A stretch of DNA of 15,415 bases. Origin: Saprospiraceae bacterium (GTDB lineage Bacteria > Bacteroidota > Bacteroidia > Chitinophagales > Saprospiraceae). This document shows, piece after piece, positions 1 through 7,374 of this stretch (the first letter of the stretch is position 1; the number at the start of each line of letters is the position of its first letter). Under the pieces are notes generated by a model, which was given only the letters and a program-made list of their open reading frames with translations, was not told the origin of the DNA and made no database searches. The DNA lies in contig JABWAJ010000071.1 in NCBI GenBank assembly GCA_013361075.1, positions 1 through 15,415 on the forward strand, written 5' to 3'. The translations under genes and the position numbers were made by a program.

Positions 1-146
1 TGCAGGCGGCGATGCGCCGCAAAAGCCTCGAAATTCAGGAGCGCGAACAGCGTTTACTGGCAGAAACGCTCTGGTGCCAACCCGGAAAACTGCGCCGTTG
101 TTTACGGTGGGGATTCTTCTTTTCAGACTTCCTCTGGAAAAACTGA
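1..146 (+). CDS. C-terminal end of an unrecognised protein (partial)
   Basis: An open frame enters from the left edge and stops at TGA 144-146. Its first whole codon in the window is at position 3. It encodes about 47 residues, starting QAAMRRKSLEIQEREQ and ending FFFSDFLWKN. The first half is charged and probably helical, rich in Arg, Glu and Gln. The last part is aromatic and basic. I do not recognise the family, and the tail is too short to assign. No competing frame in this stretch looks better. The 143 bases between this stop and the next start (290) hold no other gene. The frame is real if it continues upstream outside the window, which cannot be seen here. Confidence 0.5.
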   Translation, partial: QAAMRRKSLEIQEREQRLLAETLWCQPGKLRRCLRWGFFFSDFLWKN

Positions 147-242
147 TTAGTTGGCAGGAATGGGAAGGAAAAGTAAATTAAGCGCTTGGCCAGCGGGGTT
201 CAAGTAGTTACTCTTGTGTAATTTGCGGACAAATGATTTTAA

Positions 243-273
243 GGACAAAGGGCTTAACGCCCTGTTTGTGTCT
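243..273 (+). other. Possible leader hairpin before the M1 peptidase start
   Basis: Arms ACAAA-GGGC and GCCC-TG-TTTGT can pair around a TTAAC loop, giving about nine pairs with a two-base bulge. The structure ends about 17 bases before the chosen ATG at 290. It could influence translation of the peptidase, or it may be chance. A run resembling a Bacteroidota -7 box (TAATTTG, about 219-225) lies just upstream and would put this hairpin in the transcript leader. Confidence 0.25.
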
Positions 274-289
274 TAGTAAAAAAAGCATC

Positions 290-1954
290 ATGAAATCAAC
301 AAAAACCATCTTCCTCTTCGCTATTACCTGTTTATGGGCGCCGCAGCTGCTTGCGCAAACGGCTGTTTACGACAGCGGCGGCGAATTGATGGCCGAACAG
401 GCCGCCTACGATGTCACATTTTACGACCTGCGCATACAGGTCTTTCCCGGTGAGCAGCGCATCGAGGGGCTGTTGCGGGCTGAGGCAAAGGTCGTACAAC
501 CGATGTACTGGTTGGTTCTTGATTTGGATACCCTGCTGACCGTGAACGGCACCTGGCGCTTTTCTGAGGCGGGCAAACGCGAACTTCGGCCATTTCGGCG
601 CGAAGGGAGCAAATTGTGGATTGACCTCGGCGCAACACATCAGCCGGGACAAAAAGTAACGACCGAAGTTGCTTACAGCGGCAAACCGCGCAAAGCTCCG
701 CGCGCACCCTGGGATGGCGGCTTTGACTGGTCAAAAACCCCTTCCGGCGCACACTGGATCGCCACTTCCTGCCAGGGTGAAGGCGCAGACGTCTGGTGGC
801 CTGTGAAAGACCACGTGTCGGACGAGCCAGATTCAATGGCCTTGCTGGTACGCGTACCCGATCCTTTAGTGGCAGCCTGTAACGGGCGGTTGCGGCAGAC
901 CGAAAAACACCCGGACGGTACCTCGACCTACCATTGGTTCATTTCCAATCCAATCAATGTGTACAATGTAGCACTGAACATAGCCCCCTACCGAACCATT
1001 GAAGGAACGATGGACTGCGTTGCCGGCGGACAATACCCGGTTGTATTTTATGTGTTGCCGGAAGATTACGAAAAGGGTCAAAAACTGTTCCCCGAAATCC
1101 TCGAACATTTGCGTTTTTTTGAAAAATTCGTAGGCCCTTACCCGTTTCGGGCCGATAAATACGGGGTGGCCCAAACCCCGCACCTCGGTATGGAGCACCA
1201 AAGCATCATCGCTTATGGCGCAAATTTCAACAACACCTCCATGACCCGCGGAAAAGACTGGGGCTTTGATGCGCTGCACCAACACGAACTGGCCCACGAA
1301 TGGTGGGGCAATCTGGTGACCAATTCCGACTGGCGCGATATGTGGCTGCACGAACGCTTTGGGTCTTATATGCAACCCCTCTATGCTGAGCAACTGTATG
1401 GCAAAGAACGCTACCGCGAATACATGCAGAGCATGCGCCGTTTCAGCAACACCCTGCCCATAGCACCCCGCGCTTCAAAAACCAGCAAGGAGATCTATCA
1501 GGCGCCCATCTACGTTAAAGGTGCCTGGGTTTTGCACACCCTGCGTTTCCTGATTGGCGAGGATGCCTTCTTCCGGGCGTTGCGCCGCATGGCTTACCCC
1601 GACCCGGCTATGGAAAAAATCACAGATGGCCGCCAAACCCGCTTTGCCACCACCGACGATTTTCTCTCTATTTGCGAAGCCGAATCGGGCATGCAGCTCG
1701 ATTGGTTTTTCGAGGTGTATTTGCGGCAAGCTGCCCTGCCGAAGCTTTATTCCAAAATTGAAAACCAAACGCTTACCCTGCGGTGGGTATCTCCTGTAGA
1801 GGGAATGCCGTTTCCAATGCCGGTAGAAGTAGAAATTGACGACAAAAGGCAGCGCATCCAGATACCGGCTGATGGCATTACCCTGAAGCTGGGCAAAAAG
1901 GACAAGCCGGTGGTGGATCCTGACGGGTGGTTGTTGTTTGAGGTTGGGAAGTAG
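290..1954 (+). CDS. Exported M1-family zinc aminopeptidase
   Basis: This 554-residue protein is a gluzincin metallopeptidase expected to remove N-terminal residues from peptides outside the cytoplasm. ATG 290 was chosen over an upstream ATG at 233 because it begins a clean signal peptide (MKSTKTIFLF, hydrophobic core, cleavage near LLAQ). The metal site is complete: HELAH at 332-336 with catalytic Glu333, and the third ligand Glu355 in WLHERFGSY, giving the M1 spacing HEXXH-X18-E. The substrate-anchoring motif that is GAMEN in classical members reads GMEHQ at 300-304. Tyr408 in YVKGAW fits the transition-state tyrosine. The N-terminal beta domain covers about residues 24-215 and the thermolysin-like domain about 216-460. 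There is only a short tail, without the large ERAP1_C-type helical domain, so this is the compact M1 form seen in Bacteroidota. It stands alone and converges with the ATPase gene six bases away. Exact substrate preference is not readable. Confidence 0.93.
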   Translation: MKSTKTIFLFAITCLWAPQLLAQTAVYDSGGELMAEQAAYDVTFYDLRIQVFPGEQRIEGLLRAEAKVVQPMYWLVLDLDTLLTVNGTWRFSEAGKRELRPFRREGSKLWIDLGATHQPGQKVTTEVAYSGKPRKAPRAPWDGGFDWSKTPSGAHWIATSCQGEGADVWWPVKDHVSDEPDSMALLVRVPDPLVAACNGRLRQTEKHPDGTSTYHWFISNPINVYNVALNIAPYRTIEGTMDCVAGGQYPVVFYVLPEDYEKGQKLFPEILEHLRFFEKFVGPYPFRADKYGVAQTPHLGMEHQSIIAYGANFNNTSMTRGKDWGFDALHQHELAHEWWGNLVTNSDWRDMWLHERFGSYMQPLYAEQLYGKERYREYMQSMRRFSNTLPIAPRASKTSKEIYQAPIYVKGAWVLHTLRFLIGEDAFFRALRRMAYPDPAMEKITDGRQTRFATTDDFLSICEAESGMQLDWFFEVYLRQAALPKLYSKIENQTLTLRWVSPVEGMPFPMPVEVEIDDKRQRIQIPADGITLKLGKKDKPVVDPDGWLLFEVGK

Positions 1955-1960
1955 CGTTCC

Positions 1961-3127
1961 TCAGTCGAACAATTGCCTCAGCGCTGCATGGCTCATCACT
2001 TCAAACCCATCGTGTAAGGGATAGCTTTCTGTCACAGGCGCCACAATTACATTCCTTCGTGTTTGGAGGTCGGCGGCCGCAATGCGCATGCTTTTGGTAA
2101 GGGAAGGCGCTGAGGTGTATTTGATTTCGATCAGAACATCAGGGATGCCCGCTTTAACAATGACCAAATCTGCTTTTGTGCCGTCCTGGGTTCGGTAAAA
2201 ACACAATTCGTGGCGGGGAGGCAGCAGCGTCGCTATTTCCTGAGCAATATATGCTTCCCACGAGGCACCCACGCCAGGATGTCCCTGCAATTGTTCAAAG
2301 GTGCCAATGGCAAGCAACGCATGAAGGATACCAGTATCCCGAATATAGACTTTTGGCGACTTGACCAACCGTTTCGGTATGTTGACATACCAGGGTTGAA
2401 CCCTCCGAACTAAATAAGCAGATTCAAAAAAATCAAGATACCGGCGAACGGTAGGCCCGGTAATGCCCAGTGAATTGCCCAATGAATCAAAATTAAGCAG
2501 GTTCCCATTCCAATGGGCGAGCATTGTCCAAAGCCGTCGGGTCAAGAGCGGATTGGCCCTAAGTCCCAACATAGGCAAGTCCCGTTCAAGATAAGTTTGT
2601 ATAAAAAAATCCCGCCAATTGGCGCTATTCTGATCGTTAGCGGCAAGCAGGCTTTCAGGAAAACCACCCCGGAGCCAGTGGGTGCGATAATCCGTCAGAT
2701 GGGATACTTCGGAAAATGACAGGGGTGCCAGTTCGTAATAGGCAATGCGCCCGGCCAGCGACTCGGAGGTGTCCCGAATGAGTTCAGGGGAGGCTGATCC
2801 GAGCAAAATAAAGCGTCTAGGCACCCGGTGACGATCAATTAAGCCTCTGAGAACAGGGAATAAAGCCGGGACACGCTGAACTTCATCAAGAATGACGGTT
2901 TTTGCCTGCAAAGGTTCAAGAAAAAGTGCAGGGTCACTGAGTTTATTCAAATCTGCCGGATTCTCCAGGTCTAAATAAACAGATGGTTGGCTCCAGAGCT
3001 TGGCAAGATGTTGAGCGATAGAGGTTTTTCCCACCCGGCGCGGCCCAACAATCGCTACTGCCGGAAATTGCGTCGTGAGCTGAAGGATGTCTTTTTCTGC
3101 CGCGCGAGTGAGGTAGGGGATTGGCAT
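1961..3127 (-). CDS. AAA+ ATPase with DUF4143-type C-terminus
   Basis: This is a 388-residue member of the AAA_14/DUF4143 group, widespread ATPases of poorly known function. Walker A is GPRRVGKT (residues 28-35), Walker B is VILDE (about 78-82), and a sensor-like LLGSAS sits at 108-113. A winged-helix segment follows at about 215-242 (SLGNSLGITGPTVRRYLDFF). The C-terminus has a restriction-nuclease-like D...ExK pattern: Asp320 in KADLV, then Glu334 and Lys336 in IEIK. The longest frame begins at TTG 3148. ATG 3127 is preferred because it gives the family's usual start (MPIPYLTR) and leaves a TAAATTTG promoter box 18 bases upstream. The gene stands alone. A perfect inverted repeat overlaps the promoter, and the winged helix makes self-regulation conceivable, but that is inference. 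Such genes often vary between strains, so horizontal acquisition is possible. Confidence 0.9.
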   Translation of the reverse strand: MPIPYLTRAAEKDILQLTTQFPAVAIVGPRRVGKTSIAQHLAKLWSQPSVYLDLENPADLNKLSDPALFLEPLQAKTVILDEVQRVPALFPVLRGLIDRHRVPRRFILLGSASPELIRDTSESLAGRIAYYELAPLSFSEVSHLTDYRTHWLRGGFPESLLAANDQNSANWRDFFIQTYLERDLPMLGLRANPLLTRRLWTMLAHWNGNLLNFDSLGNSLGITGPTVRRYLDFFESAYLVRRVQPWYVNIPKRLVKSPKVYIRDTGILHALLAIGTFEQLQGHPGVGASWEAYIAQEIATLLPPRHELCFYRTQDGTKADLVIVKAGIPDVLIEIKYTSAPSLTKSMRIAAADLQTRRNVIVAPVTESYPLHDGFEVMSHAALRQLFD

Positions 3128-3139
3128 GGGCTTTGTTTT

Positions 3140-3178
3140 ACCCTGCAAATTTAAAATTTATTTTTGGATTTGCAGGGT
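3140..3178. repeat. Perfect 11-bp inverted repeat upstream of the AAA+ ATPase
   Basis: The arms are ACCCTGCAAAT (3140-3150) and ATTTGCAGGGT (3168-3178), exact reverse complements separated by 17 AT-rich bases. The centre-to-centre distance is 28 bp, between two and three helical turns. The arm nearest the ATPase gene overlaps its proposed -7 box, so a protein bound here could block transcription. A transcribed hairpin is the alternative, though the long loop makes this less stable. Confidence 0.7.
3146..3153 (-). promoter_or_regulatory. Putative -7 promoter box of the AAA+ ATPase gene
   Basis: Read on the minus strand this is TAAATTTG, an exact match to the Bacteroidota -7 consensus TAnnTTTG. 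It lies 18 bases before ATG 3127. No clear -33 TTTG element is found at the expected 19-21 bp spacing, so the call rests on the -7 box and its position alone. Confidence 0.4.
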
Positions 3179-3289
3179 GAGTTTATTTTACTTGCTATTG
3201 CTACAGTATTCCTTAATACAAAAATAAAGGCGTGATGAAAGTCAAAGCTTCGTGTGACCTTACTCATCATTCCCGGCATCATACAAGGC

Positions 3290-3297
3290 GATCTTTG
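3290..3297 (+). promoter_or_regulatory. Putative -7 promoter box of the beta-barrel gene
   Basis: GATCTTTG fits the TTTG half of the Bacteroidota -7 element. It sits inside CGATCTTTGTAA, a 12-base string repeated exactly before the LolA-like gene at 8325. The last G is 13 bases before the ATG at 3311, implying a very short transcript leader. This also argues against the upstream GTG (3254) as start, since it lies before the promoter box. Confidence 0.45.
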
Positions 3298-3310
3298 TAA
3301 GAAAATGCTT

Positions 3311-3976
3311 ATGAAAAAGATTGCATGGTTATCCGTTCTTGCGATGCTGGTTCAGGGGGGGGTGGTTGCTCAGATATTGGATCAAGGCAATTTCATCATC
3401 GGATCAAGCATCGGATTCTCTACAGCAAATGCTAAGGTAACGACGAATGGTTCGACAAACGAAGGGCTTGTTGCCCGGCAAATCAATATCGCCCCGAGTT
3501 TTGGATACTTTATACTGGACAACTTCACCGCGGGGGTTGGTGTGGACTTTACTTTAAACTCCGTCACACAACCGAATGAGGATAAAACTGAAGACAGCGA
3601 CTTGCTATTTGGCCCGTTTGCCCGCTATTATTTCCCAATGGACGATAACATTGCTTTCTTTTTAGCCGGAAACTTTGGTTTTGGCAACGCTAAGGATGAG
3701 CAAGTCATCGGGGAAAATAAACAGAAGATCCAAACGAACGTTTTTGCCCTTGGCATAGGCCCGGGTATGACGGTATATGCTAAAAGTGGGCTGGGGATTG
3801 AGGCGATCTTTAAATACAATTTTGCGAAAACCAATTTTGACACCACCATTGGTGGCGTAAGTGCCACCACCACTACCCGCACCAATCAGTTTTCACTGTC
3901 TCTGGGGGTTCAGTATTATTTCGCCGGCTTCCAGAAGATTGGGAATAAAACAGGGACTGTGCCTGGCCTTTTTTAA
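3311..3976 (+). CDS. Small outer-membrane beta-barrel protein
   Basis: This 221-residue protein resembles the OMP_b-brl/OmpA-like barrel group common in Bacteroidota. ATG 3311 gives a standard signal peptide (MKKIAWLSVLAMLVQ, cleavage near VVAQ). An in-frame ATG two codons earlier (3305) is nearly as good. The mature part has alternating amphipathic beta strands: FIIGSSIGFSTA, SFGYFILDNFTAGVGVDFTL, FGPFARYYF, AFFLAGNFGFGNA, FALGIGPGMTVYA and FSLSLGVQYYF. This implies about eight strands. Barrels of this type usually end at an aromatic residue such as the F of GVQYYF, but here the frame runs on for 17 more residues to end PGLF. The pyruvate kinase gene begins 7 bases after the stop, so the two are probably co-transcribed, with no obvious functional link. 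Specific function is unknown; porin, adhesion or structural roles are all possible. Confidence 0.85.
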   Translation: MKKIAWLSVLAMLVQGGVVAQILDQGNFIIGSSIGFSTANAKVTTNGSTNEGLVARQINIAPSFGYFILDNFTAGVGVDFTLNSVTQPNEDKTEDSDLLFGPFARYYFPMDDNIAFFLAGNFGFGNAKDEQVIGENKQKIQTNVFALGIGPGMTVYAKSGLGIEAIFKYNFAKTNFDTTIGGVSATTTTRTNQFSLSLGVQYYFAGFQKIGNKTGTVPGLF

Positions 3977-3983
3977 ACGCTGA

Positions 3984-5459
3984 ATGATGATGAAACATGC
4001 TCTCGTCCGTCTTCGGGCCGCCATTGAGCGACTCTACCGAAACCTGGTTGCGGCTGAGCAGGGGGCGGGAAAAATTATTTCACGAGTACACCCAAAGCAA
4101 CAACAAAGTGCCACCAACCTGATACACTACCTCGCACTCCGGTGTGAGGACTTGCGCGCTTTGCAGGATGAACTGCACGTTGCCGGGCTTTCTTCCTTAG
4201 CAAGTTCGGAAAGCCATATTTTACGTCAGGTGATGGCAGTTTTGCAACGCCTTGGAGTCGTTAGTTTTACCGAAAAAAGCAAAGCGATTACCTACGAAGC
4301 CGGAACTAAGTTGCTGCATCAGCGCGCAACGACTTTGTTTGGACATAAGCCAAATTCTGCCATTCCACACCTGATGGTGACGTTTGACAAAGGCATGGCT
4401 ACCGATTACGTGGCTGTGAAATCTTTGCTGAAAGCCGGTATGAACATTGCACGCATCAATTGTGCCCACGACAATCCGGGAGAATGGAAAAAAATGATTG
4501 CCAACATCCATAAAGCTGTTCGCTCAACCGGGCAGCCCTGCAAAATTTATATGGATTTGGCTGGCCCGAAAATCCGCACTACCCTGCCTGGCAAAGGCAA
4601 AGAAGAAGGGCGGTTAAAACTGTTAGAACAGGAACTGTTTTATCTGGTCGAAGCCGACGCTGCATTCGATAAAAAAGAAAAAGTACTGGGTTGTACCTTG
4701 CCTGGCGTAGTGAAAGACTTGCGTGCCGGCGACCGGGTGTTGTTCGACGATGGGTTGTTTGAAGCCGTCGTGGAAACTCCCGGTGAACGAATCGCAGCCC
4801 TGCGCATGGTTCGCATTTCGGCAAAAAAACCCCGCATCAAACCGGAAAAAGGCATCAATTTCCCCGACACCAAACTGACGGTTGGTTGTCTGACGGATTT
4901 CGACAAATCCGTGTTGCCGTTTGCCCATCAACACGCCGACCTTTTGGGATTTTCTTTTGTGCGTTCGGTGGCAGATGTTGCAGAATTACAGGAATTGAAT
5001 GGGAAAGCCGGCACCAAAAAACTGCCCCTCATTCTCAAAATAGAAACCTTTGAAGCGGTACAAAATCTCCCTGCCTTATTGTTGCAGGGGATGGCCGAGC
5101 CGGTGTTTGGGGTGATGATTGCCAGGGGCGATCTCGCAGTAGAAATTGGTTTTGAGCGCCTGAGCGAAATTCAGGAAGAAATTCTCTGGCTTTGTGAAGC
5201 CGCCCATGTCCCGGTGATCTGGGCAACGCAAGTACTGGAAACACTGAACAAAAGCGGAATTGCCACCCGATCGGAAGTAACCGATGCCGTACGGGCTGCC
5301 CAGGCCGAATGCGTTATGCTCAACAAAGGGAAATACCTGCTCACCGTGCTGGCCACACTTCAGGACATTCTGCACCGCACCGGCGGCCACCATGTGAAAA
5401 AGCGCTATGTATTCCGACCATTACAGATCGCTGAACGATTCCTGAGCGCAGTTAATTAG
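3984..5459 (+). CDS. Divergent pyruvate kinase with N-terminal extension and no C-terminal domain
   Basis: This 491-residue protein belongs to the pyruvate kinase family (phosphoenolpyruvate + ADP to pyruvate + ATP). Residues 1-125 are a helical extension with SATNLIHYLALRCEDLRALQ and LSSLASSESHIL. I recall similar extensions in a separate branch of bacterial pyruvate kinase-like proteins. The catalytic barrel has the key residues: Arg157 and Asn159 (ARINCAH), Asp191 (MDLAGPKIRT), Lys352 and Glu354 (LKIETF), Asp383 (ARGDLAVE) and Thr415 (WATQ). The canonical SGETA segment reads NKGKY (447-451), and the usual allosteric domain of about 110 residues is absent. Two potassium-site positions differ from the classical enzyme: Ser of RxNxS is Ala161, and the DTKGPE region reads DLAGPK. 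The Leu/Lys pair is the pattern associated with potassium-independent enzymes. Three consecutive ATGs (3984, 3987, 3990) make the exact start uncertain by two residues. A different phosphoryl substrate cannot be excluded. Confidence 0.9.
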   Translation: MMMKHALVRLRAAIERLYRNLVAAEQGAGKIISRVHPKQQQSATNLIHYLALRCEDLRALQDELHVAGLSSLASSESHILRQVMAVLQRLGVVSFTEKSKAITYEAGTKLLHQRATTLFGHKPNSAIPHLMVTFDKGMATDYVAVKSLLKAGMNIARINCAHDNPGEWKKMIANIHKAVRSTGQPCKIYMDLAGPKIRTTLPGKGKEEGRLKLLEQELFYLVEADAAFDKKEKVLGCTLPGVVKDLRAGDRVLFDDGLFEAVVETPGERIAALRMVRISAKKPRIKPEKGINFPDTKLTVGCLTDFDKSVLPFAHQHADLLGFSFVRSVADVAELQELNGKAGTKKLPLILKIETFEAVQNLPALLLQGMAEPVFGVMIARGDLAVEIGFERLSEIQEEILWLCEAAHVPVIWATQVLETLNKSGIATRSEVTDAVRAAQAECVMLNKGKYLLTVLATLQDILHRTGGHHVKKRYVFRPLQIAERFLSAVN

Positions 5460-5531
5460 CGTTTTTTTCGGTCGTTTCTTTTAATGCCTTACTCTTTCAT
5501 TTTTGTGGTAATGATTCAGGTTAGGTTTTAA

Positions 5532-7361
5532 TCATAAATATCTCAAATTCTTTACTTCAAACGGCTCATCCTGAGGAATTTCACCTTTCCAGGTTTTAAA
5601 ACCATACCCACGATCGGCATCCAGATTCCAGTTTGTAAAAAGTATGTTTTTTGCCTCTTCACCTACGTCCGGAAGCATATTGGCAACAGCTATCATCCTG
5701 GCAGAGAAATCTGTTGCATTACCGATACTTCTTTCCAGGCCAGTCGTTTCTTCAGGACTTTTGGCTTCAGCAAATATCTTAAGCCATTTTTCACTAAATT
5801 GTTCTTCCTTGATAAATAGATTGGGGGTTGATTTAATACCATAGGAGTGTCTTGCAGGCACTGTAGGTGGAAATTCTATTTGAGGTGCCGGACAAACCAA
5901 ATTGTTTGTTTCCGGGAATCCCCGACTTGGGAATTTCCCATCTTTGCTACATGCCTGGAAAAGTGTAATCAGGCTTCTGCCAATACTGTTATCCAGTTCA
6001 TCTGGCTCTGGTGTTACAAAACCATTGGTGGCCAAGATTAAACGGGCATAGCGATAAACTTGATAACAAAGCAATTGAATGCCATACAAAATAGCTAACA
6101 GGACGGATATTGGCAAGGAAAGCAGTAAGGCTGTTACCAGATCAATCAAATTGCGCAAAGTTTCTATGGACCACTTGAGCAACTCGCCTATATAGTCGAG
6201 CCAATTGTCAATCTCCTCAAAAAAACCTTCATAACATTCTCTTGAATTTTCTGTCAGGCCAAAAGACAAAGTATCCTCCCAGTCGCAAGCTGAAGACGCC
6301 GATGGCGGCGACGGCGGCGGGCTAAATTGGTTCAAGGCATCAGATAAAATATCCATAACTCCTGAAAAGGGTTCTTCCGGGCGATCAACTGATAATTTAT
6401 CCATCAATTTAAAGACCTCATAAAAAAGCTGATACGTCTGGTCAAGTTGTTCTCGGGTATAGAATCCGTCTCCTGCCAGACGCTTAGGGTGATCACCGTC
6501 TGCATAAGTTTTATGAAATGATGTATACAACAAATCGGCAATATCCTCCGGTAAGTTTTCAGGTAAGCCCATTCTGTTGAACAGGGTTTTGTTGACACTT
6601 TCCCCATTATAATAGCGGGCGTACTTCCAGGTATCCTGGAAATTTTCCGATGTAATATGCCTGTGGACATTCAGCCGATAAACCGTGCCCACAACCTGAT
6701 TGGTATAAGCATGACCTGTAACATCTGCTCCTATATGAGAAAGATAACCAAAAGAATATGCTTTTTGTCGGGGAGTACGGGCATCGTTAACCAAATTTTT
6801 TGCAAACTCGCCGGTTTTGCGGTAATGAAGCATGTCAAACCAATACCACTCCGTTTCGTGTTTGTTTTTTTGAACTTCCGGAACGAACATTTGAAAAAAA
6901 TTTCTGGAAAGCGAACCAACCCCAGCCGCATTGTTAAGTAAATCCCCTCCCTCTAAAATGCCCGCAAAGATGCCTGTTCCAATTGCTGACTGAAAAATAC
7001 CGGCCGTATCTTTCATCTCACCGATCAATTGCTTTATCAAGGCAAGCGTTGAAGGCGCAAGCGTTCCAACCAGCTCCTCTGATGCTTCTCCAACTGCTTC
7101 TTTGATGGTACGGAAGGGTTGTACGATTCCATTATATAGATCGACAACGCTCTCTATGTTTTTGTATAAAAGGTAAATCTTATTCGCCACTTCATAGTCA
7201 GGGCCCCAAAAGAAGAGATCCGGCCCGATTGCCCCAAGCATAGAAGAAGGAAGCTCCATTTTCATGGCCTCGGCAGCTTGAGTCGCTGGTGGTATTCCCA
7301 TTGCGTCAAGCTCTGTTATTGCATCTTTCAAAATGATGTGGTGAATTCCATACTTTGGCAT
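5532..7361 (-). CDS. Zinc-dependent phospholipase C-like protein
   Basis: This 609-residue protein has an N-terminal half resembling the Zn_dep_PLPC family (zinc phospholipase C). It starts MPKYGIHH, and candidate metal ligands can be matched in order to the Bacillus enzyme: His7/His8, Asp48 or Asp55 (GPDLFFWGPD), His179 (FDMLHYRKTG), His209-Asp213-His217 (SHIGADVTGH) and His235-Glu239 (HITSE). The HxxxD and HxxxE spacings match the known zinc ligands. The classical enzyme's mature N-terminal Trp has no counterpart. After a Pro/Ser linker (about 348-357) comes a strongly hydrophobic stretch at about 405-443, perhaps a membrane anchor or pore-like helix pair, then a C-terminal region of about 165 residues I do not recognise. 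No signal peptide is visible. It is the second gene of an operon, 13 bases after the CARDB-like gene. A lipid-cleaving role is inferred; substrate and location are unknown. Confidence 0.75.
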   Translation of the reverse strand: MPKYGIHHIILKDAITELDAMGIPPATQAAEAMKMELPSSMLGAIGPDLFFWGPDYEVANKIYLLYKNIESVVDLYNGIVQPFRTIKEAVGEASEELVGTLAPSTLALIKQLIGEMKDTAGIFQSAIGTGIFAGILEGGDLLNNAAGVGSLSRNFFQMFVPEVQKNKHETEWYWFDMLHYRKTGEFAKNLVNDARTPRQKAYSFGYLSHIGADVTGHAYTNQVVGTVYRLNVHRHITSENFQDTWKYARYYNGESVNKTLFNRMGLPENLPEDIADLLYTSFHKTYADGDHPKRLAGDGFYTREQLDQTYQLFYEVFKLMDKLSVDRPEEPFSGVMDILSDALNQFSPPPSPPSASSACDWEDTLSFGLTENSRECYEGFFEEIDNWLDYIGELLKWSIETLRNLIDLVTALLLSLPISVLLAILYGIQLLCYQVYRYARLILATNGFVTPEPDELDNSIGRSLITLFQACSKDGKFPSRGFPETNNLVCPAPQIEFPPTVPARHSYGIKSTPNLFIKEEQFSEKWLKIFAEAKSPEETTGLERSIGNATDFSARMIAVANMLPDVGEEAKNILFTNWNLDADRGYGFKTWKGEIPQDEPFEVKNLRYL

Positions 7362-7374
7362 AATAAAAATTTTA

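Noticed and set aside
414..836. A 140-codon minus-strand frame inside the aminopeptidase gene
   Set aside because: It overlaps a gene with a full M1 metal site and signal peptide; the antisense frame has no recognisable features.
1955..1960. Shared terminator for the convergent aminopeptidase and ATPase genes
   Set aside because: Only six bases separate the stops and no stem-loop with a T run was found nearby.
3234..3299. Short 21-codon frame starting ATGAAAGTC before the barrel gene
   Set aside because: It ends inside the proposed promoter box and has no leader or motif; best explained as chance.
5460..5531. Possible terminator between the convergent kinase and phospholipase-like genes
   Set aside because: T-rich, but no hairpin of useful length precedes the T run on either strand.
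6299..6320. GGCGGCGA-type triplet repeat
   Set aside because: It encodes the Pro/Ser linker of the phospholipase-like protein on the minus strand; a short low-complexity coding repeat, not a separate element.
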